Shown piece by piece: positions 28,202 through 36,386 of a DNA stretch of 64,000 nucleotides. Source of the DNA: Bacteroidales bacterium (GTDB lineage: Bacteria; Bacteroidota; Bacteroidia; Bacteroidales; UBA932); NCBI GenBank assembly GCA_024402115.1, contig JAKSJQ010000004.1, positions 27,195 to 91,194 of the forward strand. Reading direction: 5' to 3'. The notes under the pieces were generated by a model. It was not told where the DNA came from, made no database searches, and was given only the letters and a program-made list of their open reading frames with translations. Position numbers and translations under genes: made by a program. The first letter of the stretch is position 1. Each line of letters starts with the position of its first letter.

Positions 28202-29242
28202 ATGCATACAGAAAACCACGTAGTAATTATGGCGGGCGGAATCGGAAGCCGATTCTGGCCGATGAGCACAGTCGATTGTCCGAAGCAGTTCCTCGACATC
28301 CTCGGAACCGGAAGAACCCTCATCCAGATGACCCTGGACAGGCTTCTGCCTGTCTGTCCTGCGGAGAACGTATGGATCGTGACGTCAGCCAAATACGTGG
28401 ACATGGTTCATGAGCAGCTTCCAGATGTGCCCATGTCCCATATCCTTCCGGAACCAGCGGCCCGCAACACCGCTCCCTGCATCGCGTACGCCTGCTGGAA
28501 GATAAGGATGCACCATCCGGACGCGAACATAGTCGTTACCCCTTCCGACGCACTCGTGCTCAACACCGCCGAGTACGCGAGGGTGATCAGGGCTGCGCTC
28601 GAAAAGACCGCGGACAGCGACGCCATCGTCACCGTGGGTATCAAGCCGTCAAGGCCTGAGACCGGCTACGGATACATCGAGGTAGCCCCTTCCACGGAGG
28701 AGATCTGCCCTGTGGCGGCATTCAAGGAGAAGCCGGACCTCGAGACCGCGCAGAAGTACCTCACCGCAGGCAACTACCTCTGGAATGCGGGCATCTTCGT
28801 ATGGAACGTGGACACCATCACCAGCGCCCTGCGCACCCATGCGCCGCAGATCGCCGGCGTGATGGACGAGATCGCCAAGGATTTCTACTCCGAGCGCGAG
28901 AACGATACCATCCAGACCCTCTTCCCTACCTGCGAGAAGATCAGCATCGACTATGCCGTAATGGAGAAGGCCGGCAACATCAACACCATTCCTGCGGAAT
29001 TCGGATGGAGCGACCTCGGAACATGGGGCTCGCTGCACGCAAACATGAGCAAGGACGCTGACGGAAACGCTGTATCCGGCGTCGCAGAGTTGCATGAGTG
29101 CAAGGGATGCGTCGTGCACACCTCCGGACTCGAGAAGGTCGTGCTCGAAGGCCTCGAGGACTATATCGTCGCCGAGAAAGGCGGCCGCCTGCTCGTATGC
29201 AGGCTCAGCAATGAACAGAAGATTAAAGAATTCCAGAAATAG
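28202..29242 (+). CDS. manC: Mannose-1-phosphate guanylyltransferase
   Basis: This 346-aa nucleotidyltransferase has the GDP-mannose pyrophosphorylase signature IMAGGIGSRFWPMS..PKQF at its N-terminus and the FKEKPDLETAQKYL and YAVMEKAG motifs further on. It makes GDP-mannose for glycan and GDP-fucose synthesis. It is the short single-domain form without the phosphomannose isomerase half seen in proteobacterial ManC/AlgA. The start at 28202 is preferred because the promoter box at 28172-28179 would exclude the ATG at 28181. It is followed after 9 bp by the PEP-synthase-like gene. Confidence 0.92.
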   Translation: MHTENHVVIMAGGIGSRFWPMSTVDCPKQFLDILGTGRTLIQMTLDRLLPVCPAENVWIVTSAKYVDMVHEQLPDVPMSHILPEPAARNTAPCIAYACWKIRMHHPDANIVVTPSDALVLNTAEYARVIRAALEKTADSDAIVTVGIKPSRPETGYGYIEVAPSTEEICPVAAFKEKPDLETAQKYLTAGNYLWNAGIFVWNVDTITSALRTHAPQIAGVMDEIAKDFYSERENDTIQTLFPTCEKISIDYAVMEKAGNINTIPAEFGWSDLGTWGSLHANMSKDADGNAVSGVAELHECKGCVVHTSGLEKVVLEGLEDYIVAEKGGRLLVCRLSNEQKIKEFQK

Positions 29243-29251
29243 ATTCCCCAG

Positions 29252-32194
29252 ATGGAACGACTTGACTACAGCTCCCTGATGGCGAAGAGAATCAACAAGA
29301 TTCTCCTCATCTGCAACAACTACGACAGCTACTCCCTCGAGGAGGACGGACATATAGAAGCACAGATCGCACAGGAATACCTCGACCTGAAGCTTAGCAG
29401 CAACCCACCTTCGATCACGCGAGTGGAATCCACTGCCGACGCCGTCGACCTGCTCAATTCCGGAGAGAGGTTCGACCTCGTGATCACCATGTACAATGTC
29501 GGTGAGCTCGGCGTATTCGAATTCTCGCACCAGTTCAAGGCGCTGTGTCCAGAGACACCGCTCGTGCTCCTGCTCTCATTCTCGAAGGAGATCTACAAGA
29601 TGATCGAGGGCAGCGACCGCAGCGACATCGACTATATCTTCTGCTGGAACAACAACACGGACCTCATCATCGCCATCATCAAGCTGATCGAGGATAACCT
29701 CAACGCTGACAAGGACATCAGCGAGTTCGGAGTACAGTCCATCCTCCTCGTGGAGGACTCCATCCGCTACTACTCGACCTACCTTCCTCTGCTCTACCGC
29801 CTCGTGCTCGAGCAGAACTACAACTCGATCAAGGACACCCTCAACGAGCGTCAGCAGACCATGCGTAAGCGCTCACGTCCTAAGATCCTGATGGCAACAA
29901 ACTATGACGAGGCAGTCGAGCTCTATGACAAGTACAAGTCCAACATACTCGGCGTCATCTCCGACATCGGATTCGTGATCCACAAGGGCGACGCGTCTGA
30001 CACCGAGAAGTCCGACGCGGGCCTCGAGCTCTGCCGCAGGATACGCACCGACAACCCGAACATGCCGTTCATGCTCCAGTCAAGCCAGGAGAGCATGAGG
30101 GCAGAGGCGGAGAAGCTCGGCGTAGGATTCGTGCTCAAGAACTCGAAGACGCTCACCCATGAGCTCGCAGAGTACATCGGAAGGGAGTTCGGCTTCGGAG
30201 ACTTCGTGCTCGTGGATCCCGACACCAAGGAGGAGGTCGCAAGGGCAAAGAACCTCAACGAGCTCGAGAAGATCATAGCTTCTATCCCTGACGACACTCT
30301 CAACAGCTACCTCCGCAGGAACTACATGTCCAAGTGGCTTCTCGCGCGCGGTCTCTTCTCTCTGGGCAAGATTATCAGGCCGAGAACCGTCCAGGAGTTC
30401 CCGGACACCGCCGCACACAAGAAGTTCCTCATCGACACGATACACGATTACAGGATGAACCAGGCGCTCGGCGTGGTCGCCCAGTTCAACCCAGAGACAT
30501 ACAATTCGGCCATCTGGTTCTCACGCATAGGCAAGGGCTCGATGGGAGGCAAGGCAAGAGGTCTGGCCTTCCTCAACCACATGCTCCAGAAGTACGACCT
30601 CTACGACCAGTGGGAGGACGTGCATGTGCTTGTACCTCGCACCCTCGTGATCACGACCGAATATTTCGACAGGTTCATCATCGAGAACGGACTCCAGTAC
30701 GTGATCAACTCCGACATCTCCGACGACGAGGTGCTCTCTGAGTTCGTGGCCTCTACCCTTCCCCATGACCTCGTGGAAGCGCTCAGGGCCTTCGTACGCG
30801 CCGTACACCGCCCTCTCGCCGTGCGTTCTTCTTCTAAGCTCGAGGACTCATACTACCAGCCATTCGCCGGAGTCTACTCGACATACATGATTCCTCACAC
30901 CGAGAACGAGGATCAGGAGATCAGACTCCTCCAGAAGGCCATCAAGAGCGTGTACGCATCCGTTTTCTTCGCTTCTTCTAAGGGTTACATCACCTCTACC
31001 GGAAACGTGATCTCGGAGGAGAAGATGGCCATCGTGCTCCAGGAAATATGCGGTTCAGAGGACCAGGGTTACTATTTCCCTACCCTCTCAGGAGTCGCCA
31101 GGTCGCTCAACTTCTACCCTATCGGCTACGAGAAGCCTGAGGAGGGTATCGCAAAGGTTGCATTCGGCCTCGGAAAGGCTGTCGTGGACGGCGAGCAGGT
31201 GCTCAGATTCTCTCCACGCTACCCTGACCATGTCCTTCAGACCTCGATGCCGGGTTCGGCGATGAGCGAGACCCAGAGCGTGATGTACGCGCTCAACCTC
31301 CAGCCGGAGAAGTTCAAGACTTCCATCGACGACGCCATCAACCTCGAGAGGATCAAGATCGGCGACTGCGCGAAGTTCAGGAACACCCGCTTCGTCGCTT
31401 CAACCTTCGACTACCAGAGCGGCCAGCTCACCACCAGCCCATGGGCGGAAGGTCCGAAGATCATCACCTTCGCACAGATACTCCAGTACGGGACATTCCC
31501 GCTGGCAGACACACTCCGCACGCCCCTCGAGATCTCGCAGGACGAGGTGAAGTGCTGCGTGGAGATCGAGTGCGCGGCGCGTCTCGATGTGCCGAACGGC
31601 AAGTCCAAGGTATTCAATGTGCTCCAGATCCGCCCTATCTCTTCAGAGAACGTAGGTGCGGTAATCGACTGGGACGAGATAGACACAAGCAGCCCTCTCA
31701 TCTTCTCCGAGAGCGCACTTGGTACAGGTTTCATAGAGGGAGTGACAGACGTCGTATATCTCAGGCCAGAGAATTTCGACACTCTCAAGACCAACGAGAT
31801 GGCTCTCGAGCTGAACAAACTGAACGCCAAGATGAGAGAGGAAGGCAGGAACTACGTGCTGATCGGCTACGGCCGTTGGGGCAGCAGCATCCCTTCTCTC
31901 GGTGTCCCAGTGAAGTGGAGCGATATCTCCGAGGCCAAGGTGCTCGTAGAGAGCGGTCTCGAGAATTTCTACGTGGAGCCTAGCCAGGGTACGCATTTCT
32001 TCCAGAACCTGACTTCGTTCAACGTCGGATACGTGAACATCAATCCTTTCGTCAAGGAGGGTTCGTTCGATGTCGAGAAACTGGATTCGATGCCTGCTCT
32101 CGAGGAGACTCACTTCATGCGTCACGTACGCTTTGACAAGCCTCTCACCATCTGTATCGACGGCCTCAAGAACAAGGCCATCATCTCAGAGTAA
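29252..32194 (+). CDS. Receiver-domain PEP/pyruvate-binding (PEP-synthase-like) protein
   Basis: This 980-aa multidomain protein starts with a degenerate receiver-like domain (about 15-150, without an acidic pocket). A canonical receiver follows (about 162-305): acidic pair Glu168/Asp169, phosphoacceptor Asp238 in VISD, Ser near 277 and Lys296. The rest resembles the ATP-grasp N-terminal domain of PEP synthase/PPDK, with KGSMGGKARGLAFL and RSSSKLEDSYYQPFAG. No swivelling phosphohistidine domain and no PEP-binding TIM barrel is present, so it cannot run the full PEP synthase reaction. It may phosphorylate a separate partner. It lies 9 bp after manC. Function unknown. Confidence 0.72.
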   Translation: MERLDYSSLMAKRINKILLICNNYDSYSLEEDGHIEAQIAQEYLDLKLSSNPPSITRVESTADAVDLLNSGERFDLVITMYNVGELGVFEFSHQFKALCPETPLVLLLSFSKEIYKMIEGSDRSDIDYIFCWNNNTDLIIAIIKLIEDNLNADKDISEFGVQSILLVEDSIRYYSTYLPLLYRLVLEQNYNSIKDTLNERQQTMRKRSRPKILMATNYDEAVELYDKYKSNILGVISDIGFVIHKGDASDTEKSDAGLELCRRIRTDNPNMPFMLQSSQESMRAEAEKLGVGFVLKNSKTLTHELAEYIGREFGFGDFVLVDPDTKEEVARAKNLNELEKIIASIPDDTLNSYLRRNYMSKWLLARGLFSLGKIIRPRTVQEFPDTAAHKKFLIDTIHDYRMNQALGVVAQFNPETYNSAIWFSRIGKGSMGGKARGLAFLNHMLQKYDLYDQWEDVHVLVPRTLVITTEYFDRFIIENGLQYVINSDISDDEVLSEFVASTLPHDLVEALRAFVRAVHRPLAVRSSSKLEDSYYQPFAGVYSTYMIPHTENEDQEIRLLQKAIKSVYASVFFASSKGYITSTGNVISEEKMAIVLQEICGSEDQGYYFPTLSGVARSLNFYPIGYEKPEEGIAKVAFGLGKAVVDGEQVLRFSPRYPDHVLQTSMPGSAMSETQSVMYALNLQPEKFKTSIDDAINLERIKIGDCAKFRNTRFVASTFDYQSGQLTTSPWAEGPKIITFAQILQYGTFPLADTLRTPLEISQDEVKCCVEIECAARLDVPNGKSKVFNVLQIRPISSENVGAVIDWDEIDTSSPLIFSESALGTGFIEGVTDVVYLRPENFDTLKTNEMALELNKLNAKMREEGRNYVLIGYGRWGSSIPSLGVPVKWSDISEAKVLVESGLENFYVEPSQGTHFFQNLTSFNVGYVNINPFVKEGSFDVEKLDSMPALEETHFMRHVRFDKPLTICIDGLKNKAIISE

Positions 32195-32222
32195 CGTTTA
32201 CTGTCATTTACGCAGCAGCATG

Positions 32223-32256
32223 AACCGTGGTACTTTCATTGGTGCCACGGTTTTGT
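32223..32256 (+). terminator. Rho-independent terminator after the PEP-synthase-like gene
   Basis: An 11-bp stem (32223-32233 with 32242-32252, one G-T pair) encloses a short loop and is followed by a T run. It lies 28 bp after the stop at 32194. Confidence 0.75.
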
Positions 32257-32503
32257 GTATGCCGCAGAACATGCAGGCACCGTGGAGATTGCCCGAAGAC
32301 TTCGTATGACCCCCGGCCTTCGCCGAGCTCAGGCCACCCCCTAGGCGTGGGTGCCACGTCATTGAAGTCTTCGTGCACTCTCACGAGACATACCTGGAAC
32401 AGCAACCGATTGGGAGGCCGTATATCTGTCACGAAGTACAAAAAACAGGCTTTTTTTGCACCTCGCGACAGGTTTTTCGCAGTTTTCGCGGTTTTTACTG
32501 CCA

Positions 32504-32537
32504 CGAACTACAAAAATCGGCTGTTTTTTGTAGTTCG
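32504..32537. terminator. Bidirectional terminator-like hairpin in the convergent gap
   Basis: A perfect 13-bp stem (32504-32516 with 32525-32537) has A5 on one arm and T5 on the other, so it can end transcription from either side. A degenerate copy of the same motif sits at about 32432-32465. It lies between the PEP-synthase-like gene (+) and the GH97 gene (-). Confidence 0.6.
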
Positions 32538-32569
32538 CGCCATGATCCACACCTTCCCATGCACGCATG

Positions 32570-32656
32570 CGCAGCATAGGCTGCAATCTGCATTTGCCCG
32601 GACTAGGGTCGGCGTAGCGGAGCGAAGCCGATCTGCAGATTGCAGCCTATGCTGCG
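32570..32656. repeat. Perfect 23-bp inverted repeat with a 41-nt GC-rich loop
   Basis: The arms 32570-32592 and 32634-32656 are exact inverse copies. The loop 32593-32633 holds a smaller TCGGC/GCCGA hairpin. It lies only 23 bp from the GH97 stop. There is no T tract, so it is not a simple intrinsic terminator. No open frame or transposase is nearby. The rest of the 32195-32679 gap holds two terminator-like hairpins and nothing else recognisable. Confidence 0.7.
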
Positions 32657-32679
32657 ACTATATGTCTGTGTATCGAAGA

Positions 32680-34620
32680 CTACTTCTGGATGTCGTAGAC
32701 AGCGACGATGGCGTCGGTGGACTCGAAGCGGAGGCGCTCCTTGCCGACGAACGACGGAGTCTCGAAAGCAGGTGAGATATTGCTGTCAGCGGTAGCCGAA
32801 GCGACATACCACTGATTGCCGCTACGCCTTGCGATCACCACGTTCTTGCCAGGATATCCTGCGATGAAACGGGTCTCATCCCAGACCGTAGGAACCTTTC
32901 TGATGAAGTCTAGATACTGCTTAGGAGTGTCCGTGAGGTTGTTTGGAGCGAGCGCGAAGTTCTGGATAGGGTTCTGGAACATGACCGCGGTTGCAAGCTC
33001 GAACACCTGGGTCGTACGACGGAGCGGACCGACCTTGCGGCCGTTAGGAGTCGTGAACTGAGCATTAGCCTTGTTGTAGACCTCATTCATGAAGCAACCG
33101 CCGAACTCCATGCAGCCGATGGTGTTCCTGACGAAAGGATGGAGACATGCATAGAGGGCCTCCGTGTCGCAGTCATGCTGGTTGAACACGAGATTCTCCG
33201 AAGCGCGCACAGCCTCGCTGCCGACATAGTTCGGATACATCCTCTCCCATCCGCGAGGAATGGTACAGCCGTGGAAGATGACCATAATGCCATGGTCGTC
33301 GGCATCGCTGAGGATGGACTCATAGTGGCGCATGGTCTCCTGCTTGTCGCCACCGAAGAAATCGACCTTGATACCCTTGACGCCAATCTTCTCAAGCCAT
33401 TCCATCTCCGGCTTCCTCTTGATAGGGTCTGACATGATGTCGACAGGACCCTGGACGATATCGTTCCACCATCCGCTCGAAGAATACCACAAGAAGAGCT
33501 CTACGTTCTTCTTCCTTGCATATTTCACGAGTTCCTCGATCTTCTCCTTGCCGATGTTGGTGTCCCACCAGTTGTCCACGAGGGCATACTTGAATCCCAT
33601 CGCAGAAGAGAGGTCGATGAACTGCTTCTGGTCGTCGAAATTGATGCTGCCGTCCTGCCAGAGTATCCAGCTCCAAGTGCCCTTTCCGTACTTATAGTCA
33701 TGCTTGGTCGCATATCGAGGCTCGACATAGTCCCACGGAACGGTGGTCTCGACTATAGGTGCGAGGTCCGGTGCGACGGTGATGGTGCGCCATGGGGTAG
33801 CTCCAGGGAGGGCGAACGCTGGCTCGACGGTGCCGTTGCCATTATTCTCCTCCGCCATCGGGAACTCGAGCTTGTAGGTGCCGGTTCCGTCTGCGCCTAT
33901 CTTGCACTCACCCAGGCGGGATGCGCAGTAGCGGCTGTCGACGCCTGTCTCGCTGACAAGTACCCATCCGTCCTCACCCACATGGAAGAGGCATGGGAAG
34001 GTATATCCATGTCCATACTGTGAAGGCTCATCCATAGCTGCGTCGAAACCATAGTACTCCTCGTAGCTAGGCTTTGTCCTCTTCCATCCTATCATCGCAT
34101 CGCTCTGAGGGGTGAGGAAGGTCGTGGTGCCCTGAGGGAAAGCGAACCCTGTCTTTTCGTCCATGATCCTGACGCTGCCGGTCTCCCCTTCCTTCGGGAG
34201 CACATATCTGAAGGCGATGTCGTTGTTCGAGACGCGGAACTCAACGGTGACTGCGAGGCTGTCAGGAGTGAGACAGTTCACGAGCATGCCGTTGTATTTC
34301 TTCGAGACCTGCGAAGTCTTGATCCTGTCGAGGCTGTAGCTGACGCTGCCCGGAACAGGCTCCATGGTCTCCACGCGAAGGTGGCTGTAGTCTCCGGTAT
34401 TGGCAGTGAAGCCGAGAGGAGAAAGCGACATCATGTGCTTGCCGTCATAGTTGACCCCGTACTGGAGATCATCTTCTACCTGCATCAGGACCACCTCGAG
34501 GGCGCCCTCCGGGCTGTGGAGACAGCCGATGTAGTCAGGCTCTGCGGCCTTCTGACCGCCAGTGCACGCGGCCACGAATGCAGCGGCAGCGAGAATAGAG
34601 AATATCCTTTTCATTTTCAA
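32680..34620 (-). CDS. GH97 glycoside hydrolase lipoprotein, probable retaining alpha-galactosidase type
   Basis: This 646-aa lipoprotein (signal MKMKRIFSILAAAAFVAAC) has the GH97 layout: an N-terminal beta-super-sandwich (about 30-290), a TIM barrel (about 310-560) and a C-terminal beta domain. GH97 contains inverting alpha-glucosidases (SusB, which use two Glu bases) and retaining alpha-galactosidases that use an Asp nucleophile. Here Asp420 in GIKVDFFGGD occupies the nucleophile strand, which favours the retaining group. It follows the purine phosphorylase gene by 12 bp on the minus strand. It is the only glycosidase in the window and no SusCD pair lies beside it. Confidence 0.9.
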   Translation of the reverse strand: MKMKRIFSILAAAAFVAACTGGQKAAEPDYIGCLHSPEGALEVVLMQVEDDLQYGVNYDGKHMMSLSPLGFTANTGDYSHLRVETMEPVPGSVSYSLDRIKTSQVSKKYNGMLVNCLTPDSLAVTVEFRVSNNDIAFRYVLPKEGETGSVRIMDEKTGFAFPQGTTTFLTPQSDAMIGWKRTKPSYEEYYGFDAAMDEPSQYGHGYTFPCLFHVGEDGWVLVSETGVDSRYCASRLGECKIGADGTGTYKLEFPMAEENNGNGTVEPAFALPGATPWRTITVAPDLAPIVETTVPWDYVEPRYATKHDYKYGKGTWSWILWQDGSINFDDQKQFIDLSSAMGFKYALVDNWWDTNIGKEKIEELVKYARKKNVELFLWYSSSGWWNDIVQGPVDIMSDPIKRKPEMEWLEKIGVKGIKVDFFGGDKQETMRHYESILSDADDHGIMVIFHGCTIPRGWERMYPNYVGSEAVRASENLVFNQHDCDTEALYACLHPFVRNTIGCMEFGGCFMNEVYNKANAQFTTPNGRKVGPLRRTTQVFELATAVMFQNPIQNFALAPNNLTDTPKQYLDFIRKVPTVWDETRFIAGYPGKNVVIARRSGNQWYVASATADSNISPAFETPSFVGKERLRFESTDAIVAVYDIQK

Positions 34621-34632
34621 GTATTTATCCGG

Positions 34633-35460
34633 TTAGATGGATGCGATCAGCCTGCTGAAGAGGGTGGTCATCTTCTCGGCTGCGATGTTGGCCTGGACGA
34701 CCACGTCCTGACCGTCATTGAGAACCTTCGAGACATTGTCGGTGTTAGCCTTGTTGGTGATGACGGAAACGCCGAAGACCTTCATCCCGCAATGGCGTGC
34801 GACTATGACCTCGGGGATCGTGGACATTCCGACGACATCTGCACCGATGGTCTTGAAGTAGCGTATCTCCGCCGGAGTCTCGTATGACGGGCCCGTGGTT
34901 CCGAGGTACACTCCCTCGTGGAGCTTGACGCCCATGTCGGCTGCGATCTCCTCCGCCTTCGCGATGAGCCCGAGGTCGTACGGAGTGGTCATGTCCGGGA
35001 ATCGTGGACCGAAATCGTCGAAGTTCGGACCGATGAGCGGGTTCGGGAAGAGGCACACATGGTCCTTGATGATCATCATGTCACCGATCTCGAAGTCCGG
35101 ATTGAGTCCGCCGGCGGCATTGCTGACGAAGATGTAGCCTATTCCGAGCTTCGCCATCACGCGGACGGGAATCGTGAGCTTCTGCATCGTATAGCCCTCA
35201 TAGTAGTGGAAGCGTCCCTGCATCGCGAGGACTGTCTTTCCGCCGAGCTGTCCGCATACGAAGTTGCCCTTGTGGCCTATCACCGTCGACACCGGAAAAC
35301 CGGGAATCTCGGAGTATGGGATCACCACCGGGTCCTCGATCATGTCGGCAAGCTTTCCAAGACCGCTTCCGAGCACCACCGCCACCTCTGGTTTCCTACC
35401 TTCGAGTCGGCCGCTGACGTACTCTGCTGCATTGTTTATCACTGTCATTCTCTCGTCCAT
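34633..35460 (-). CDS. punA: Purine nucleoside phosphorylase (inosine/guanosine type)
   Basis: This 275-aa trimeric-type PNP has AVVLGSGLGKLAD, IGHKGNFVCGQLGGKTVLAMQGRFHYYEG and the base-binding segment FVSNAAGGLNPDF, as well as GPSYETPAEIRYFKTIGADVVGMSTIPEV. It splits inosine or guanosine with phosphate into base and ribose-1-phosphate. The ATG at 35460 is chosen because a TATCTTCG promoter box lies at 35484-35491, on top of the longer start at 35484. GH97 follows 12 bp downstream. A third ATG at 35448 is also possible. Confidence 0.92.
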   Translation of the reverse strand: MDERMTVINNAAEYVSGRLEGRKPEVAVVLGSGLGKLADMIEDPVVIPYSEIPGFPVSTVIGHKGNFVCGQLGGKTVLAMQGRFHYYEGYTMQKLTIPVRVMAKLGIGYIFVSNAAGGLNPDFEIGDMMIIKDHVCLFPNPLIGPNFDDFGPRFPDMTTPYDLGLIAKAEEIAADMGVKLHEGVYLGTTGPSYETPAEIRYFKTIGADVVGMSTIPEVIVARHCGMKVFGVSVITNKANTDNVSKVLNDGQDVVVQANIAAEKMTTLFSRLIASI

Positions 35461-35483
35461 TTCAACACATCTTTGGGTTAGCA

Positions 35484-35491
35484 CGAAGATA
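35484..35491 (-). promoter_or_regulatory. -7 box (TATCTTCG) of punA
   Basis: It matches TAnnTTTG at 7 of 8 positions and predicts transcription from about 35477, which rules out the longer punA start. It lies back to back with the promoter at 35500-35530. Confidence 0.5.
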
Positions 35492-35499
35492 GGAAAAAT

Positions 35500-35530
35500 T
35501 TTGCATAATTCAAGAAAACTATTAACTTTG
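35500..35530 (+). promoter_or_regulatory. Strong promoter of the coiled-coil/zapA genes
   Basis: TTTG (35500-35503), a 19-bp spacer and TAACTTTG (35523-35530) match the Bacteroidetes consensus fully. The leader to the ATG at 35559 is about 20 nt. Confidence 0.8.
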
Positions 35531-35558
35531 TCTTTCGTGGGTAAAACCTTTTTCTGAG

Positions 35559-35831
35559 ATGCTTGGAAGCCTGAAAACTAACATAGAGAAGCTCATCGCA
35601 GCTTACGAGACCGTGAAGGGAGAGAACATCGCCCTCCGCGAACAAGCCGACAAGGATAAGCAGGAGATACTTACCCTCAAAGCGCAGATCATCGAGTTGA
35701 ACAAACAGATTGACAGCCTCAGGCTGACAGCAGCATTCTCCGGAACCCCTACGCAGGATACCGGAGCGAAGGAAAAAGTCGAACGACTTATCAGGGAAAT
35801 CGATAAGTGCATAGCCCTGATGGAGGAATAA
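35559..35831 (+). CDS. Small coiled-coil protein upstream of zapA
   Basis: This 90-aa soluble protein is almost entirely predicted coiled coil (heptads from about residue 5 to 57, with NIALREQADKDKQEI), then a short linker (SGTPTQDTGAKEK) and a second helix ending CIALMEE. It has no signal peptide. It sits 5 bp upstream of zapA under a strong promoter, a pairing that suggests a ZapB-like partner at the division ring. That is inference from size, shape and position, because the family cannot be named with certainty. Confidence 0.7.
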   Translation: MLGSLKTNIEKLIAAYETVKGENIALREQADKDKQEILTLKAQIIELNKQIDSLRLTAAFSGTPTQDTGAKEKVERLIREIDKCIALMEE

Positions 35832-35836
35832 GAGTT

Positions 35837-36124
35837 ATGGCTGATCAGAACATAACAATCACTATAGCAGGTCGAAAGTACTGTCTTAAGGCATCTTCTC
35901 CGGAGAAGGAGGAGATAATCCGCAAGGCAGCTGACGTAGTAAACAACAAGATCAGTTATTACCAGAAGGTATTCGCCGGCAAGAGCGAGGCCGATCTTCT
36001 GTCTTTCGTAGCCCTCAACGAGTGCATCACCAACCTTACGATAAGCAAGGATAAGGAGGCGATGCTCAGCGAGGTCAAGGCTCTTGGAGAGCAGCTTGCG
36101 AGCTATATTGAAAACATTGATTGA
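35837..36124 (+). CDS. zapA: Cell division protein ZapA
   Basis: This 95-aa protein has the ZapA start ITITIAGRKYCLKASSPEKEEIIRKAADVVNNKI, a beta-hairpin head, and a long C-terminal helix. ZapA binds FtsZ and bundles its filaments at mid-cell. The ATG at 35837 follows the previous stop by 5 bp and removes ten unlikely residues of a longer frame. It is followed by a structured RNA region and then rny. The size is typical for the family. Confidence 0.85.
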   Translation: MADQNITITIAGRKYCLKASSPEKEEIIRKAADVVNNKISYYQKVFAGKSEADLLSFVALNECITNLTISKDKEAMLSEVKALGEQLASYIENID

Positions 36125-36127
36125 CAC

Positions 36128-36318
36128 AGCCGTCAGTAAGTTCGTGCTCAAATCAACACTACTGACGTAGCCGGGTATCTCGGATGGGGATGACGGACCT
36201 AGGTGACCCGAACGGGGATTCTGCAGATTACTGCAGGACGGAGGATATCAGAACCAGTATTTCCGGAGCCCAAATCTTATTTTTTAAGATTTTGTGACAC
36301 CAAGCTGACGGCTTTTTT
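36128..36318 (+). ncRNA. ssrS: Structured RNA, probable 6S RNA (or rny leader attenuator)
   Basis: A perfect 9-bp stem joins 36128-36136 to 36305-36313 and is followed at once by a T run, so the transcript would be about 186 nt with its own terminator. The apical hairpin CTGCAG-ATTA-CTGCAG (36221-36236) lies at its centre. An inner stem pairs about 36173-36184 with 36263-36272. The 5' strand can alternatively pair with 36160-36167 (8 bp), which would open the terminal stem. Length, rod shape, 3' T run and place after zapA fit 6S RNA, which lies beside zapA in enterobacteria and, as I recall, between zapA and rny in Bacteroides. No covariation test was possible. Confidence 0.55.
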
Positions 36319-36337
36319 CAATATCTGTATGTACTCT

Positions 36338-36370
36338 CGACCGGTCTCGCCGGTTGGGATTTTTTATTTT
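36338..36370 (+). terminator. Terminator-like hairpin just before rny
   Basis: A 7-bp stem (36338-36344 with 36350-36356) is followed by GGATTTTTTATTTT. The T tract ends 16 bp before the rny ATG, leaving no room for a normal promoter after it. It may act as an attenuator for rny or as a second terminator for the upstream RNA. Confidence 0.55.
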
Positions 36371-36386
36371 ATATATACAACGCAAA

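Noticed and set aside
32570..32656. Insertion sequence remnant
   Set aside because: No transposase fragment or target-site duplication was seen; the element is only 87 bp and is reported as an inverted repeat.
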